Shown here piece after piece: positions 41,867 to 42,719 of a DNA stretch of 42,719 bases (within the stretch, counting starts at the first letter, position 1; each line of letters opens with the position of its first letter). Under the pieces are notes generated by a model that was not told where the DNA came from, ran no database searches, and saw only the letters and a list, made by a program, of their open reading frames with translations. Origin of the DNA: an uncultured Pigmentiphaga sp. (GTDB lineage: Bacteria; Pseudomonadota; Gammaproteobacteria; Burkholderiales; Burkholderiaceae_B). The stretch is taken from contig CALAGD010000054.1 of NCBI GenBank assembly GCA_937891425.1, forward strand, positions 1-42,719, read 5' to 3'. The translations under genes and the position numbers were made by a program.

Positions 41867-42719
41867 ATGGCTGTCGTTACCAATCCGCAAGCAGGCCGGG
41901 TCAGGCGCACGGTGGCCCGCCTCGCGCCCTGCACCGTGCTCGCGCTGGCCGCCTTGCTATCGGCCTGCGGCACCCGGCAGCCTGGCACCGCAGGGGGCGG
42001 TCATGGGTACGGCGCAGGCGATGGCGACTACCGGCGCGACGGCCCGCACGACACACCACCACCCAACCTGCATGCCGTACCGGACGCCGTGCCACGTATC
42101 GAACCGCTGGCCGTTGGCCCCAACCGTCCGTACACCGTCATGGGCAAACGCTACGTGCCCGACGTGTCGAATCGCCCCTACAAGGTTCGTGGCATCGCAT
42201 CCTGGTACGGCCGCCAGTTTCATGGCCGCCCTACCTCCAACGGCGAGATCTACGACATGTACGCCATGACGGCGGCGCATCCCACCCTGCCCATCCCCAG
42301 CTACGCACGGGTCACCAACCCCCGCAACGGACGCACGGTCATTGTCCGTATCAACGACCGCGGCCCGTTCATCGACGGCCGCGTCATCGATCTTTCCTAC
42401 GTGGCGGCCTACAAGCTCGGCACTCTGCAACACGGCACCGCGGAAGTCATCGTCGAGCGCATCCTGCCCGACGAGATCCGGCGTGGGGTTCCGGCCCCCG
42501 ACCCGGTCATGATTGCTTCCGGCGACGCCAGCGGCACCGCCGGCGAGCCCGCCAGGGATGCCGATCAGCTTGAAGCGCTGATCGCCCGCGCCAGCTCGCT
42601 GCCCGCCCCGCCAGACGACGATTTCGAGCGCACTGCACCCGGCACCAGCGGTTTCAGCGAGATCTCGTTCGACACCAGCAGGTCCGGAATGGTCAGGACC
42701 TCGGCGTCGCCGACCACGG
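41867..42719 (+). CDS. rlpA: RlpA-family septal ring lytic transglycosylase, 3' truncated by window end
   Basis: 284 codons are visible and the frame stays open at the right edge. A lipoprotein signal peptide ends in LLSAC with Cys34 as the lipidated residue, so the protein is anchored to a membrane. The double-psi beta-barrel (about 109-205) has GIASWYGRQFHGRPTSNGE, AHPTLPIPSYARVTN and INDRGPFIDGRVIDLS, matching the RlpA fold whose Asp and His cut glycan strands lacking stem peptides. A linker follows; the C-terminal SPOR domain expected in RlpA would lie beyond the window. Confidence 0.93.
   Translation, partial: MAVVTNPQAGRVRRTVARLAPCTVLALAALLSACGTRQPGTAGGGHGYGAGDGDYRRDGPHDTPPPNLHAVPDAVPRIEPLAVGPNRPYTVMGKRYVPDVSNRPYKVRGIASWYGRQFHGRPTSNGEIYDMYAMTAAHPTLPIPSYARVTNPRNGRTVIVRINDRGPFIDGRVIDLSYVAAYKLGTLQHGTAEVIVERILPDEIRRGVPAPDPVMIASGDASGTAGEPARDADQLEALIARASSLPAPPDDDFERTAPGTSGFSEISFDTSRSGMVRTSASPTT

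Noticed and set aside
1..42719. CRISPR arrays, insertion sequences, prophage, toxin-antitoxin or defence systems
   Set aside because: No regularly spaced repeats, transposase, integrase, phage or effector-like genes were found on either strand.

Overview
The window is GC-rich (around 60-65% by eye) and reads as chromosome of a Burkholderiales betaproteobacterium, most likely family Alcaligenaceae (Bordetella/Achromobacter/Pusillimonas relatives). I infer this from three Bug-type (TctC) solute receptors, two Liv-type ABC importers, the ribF-ileS-lspA-coaBC-dut block, the ispH-fkpB / radC / rpmB-rpmG block and rapZ. No database search was possible. Almost all sequence is accounted for by genes on both strands.

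Layout. 1-201: edge region with a strong leftward promoter pointing out of the window. 202-3256 (minus): operon of a Rid-family protein, a class V PLP enzyme, an SRPBCC-like protein and a Bug receptor. 3568-4004 (plus): a small acidic-tailed protein and a CopZ-like metal chaperone. 4086-7624 (minus): MFS transporter, then a separate yggS-pdxY-cupin operon that concentrates pyridoxal-phosphate functions. 7903-7978: tRNA-Thr(CGU) with terminator. 8144-13791: GntR/FCD regulator divergent from a five-gene branched-chain-type ABC importer, with near-identical palindromes at both ends of the intergenic region. 13859-17133: glutathione transferase (minus), SDR dehydrogenase and 3-ketosteroid-dehydrogenase-like flavoprotein (plus). 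17188-18177: second Bug receptor.

18386-21538 is housekeeping: ispH-fkpB (minus), radC, and rpmB-rpmG behind a leader of about 330 nt that can fold in alternative ways. 21788-28256 is a second accessory block: nicotinamidase (minus) divergent from an ABC importer whose two permeases are fused in one polypeptide, then a TauD/TfdA dioxygenase. A pair of long palindromes 53 bp apart sits on the ABC promoter and a different perfect palindrome precedes the dioxygenase. A third Bug receptor (28352-29326) and a LysR regulator (29545-30471) follow. 30661-34138 (minus): fatty acid desaturase, rsmB-like rRNA methyltransferase, purN. 34261-42719 (plus): ribF, ileS, lspA, coaBC, dut, a 411-bp non-coding gap, rapZ, and rlpA cut by the window end.

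How it fits together. The accessory parts look like uptake-plus-catabolism modules (importer, oxidoreductases, local regulator), each with its own visible operator, set between conserved core operons. I see no CRISPR array, insertion sequence, prophage, toxin-antitoxin or defence genes. The points most worth following are the operator architectures, the rpmB leader, the fused permease with its nicotinamidase neighbour, the Rid protein lacking the family's catalytic arginine, and the PLP operon.
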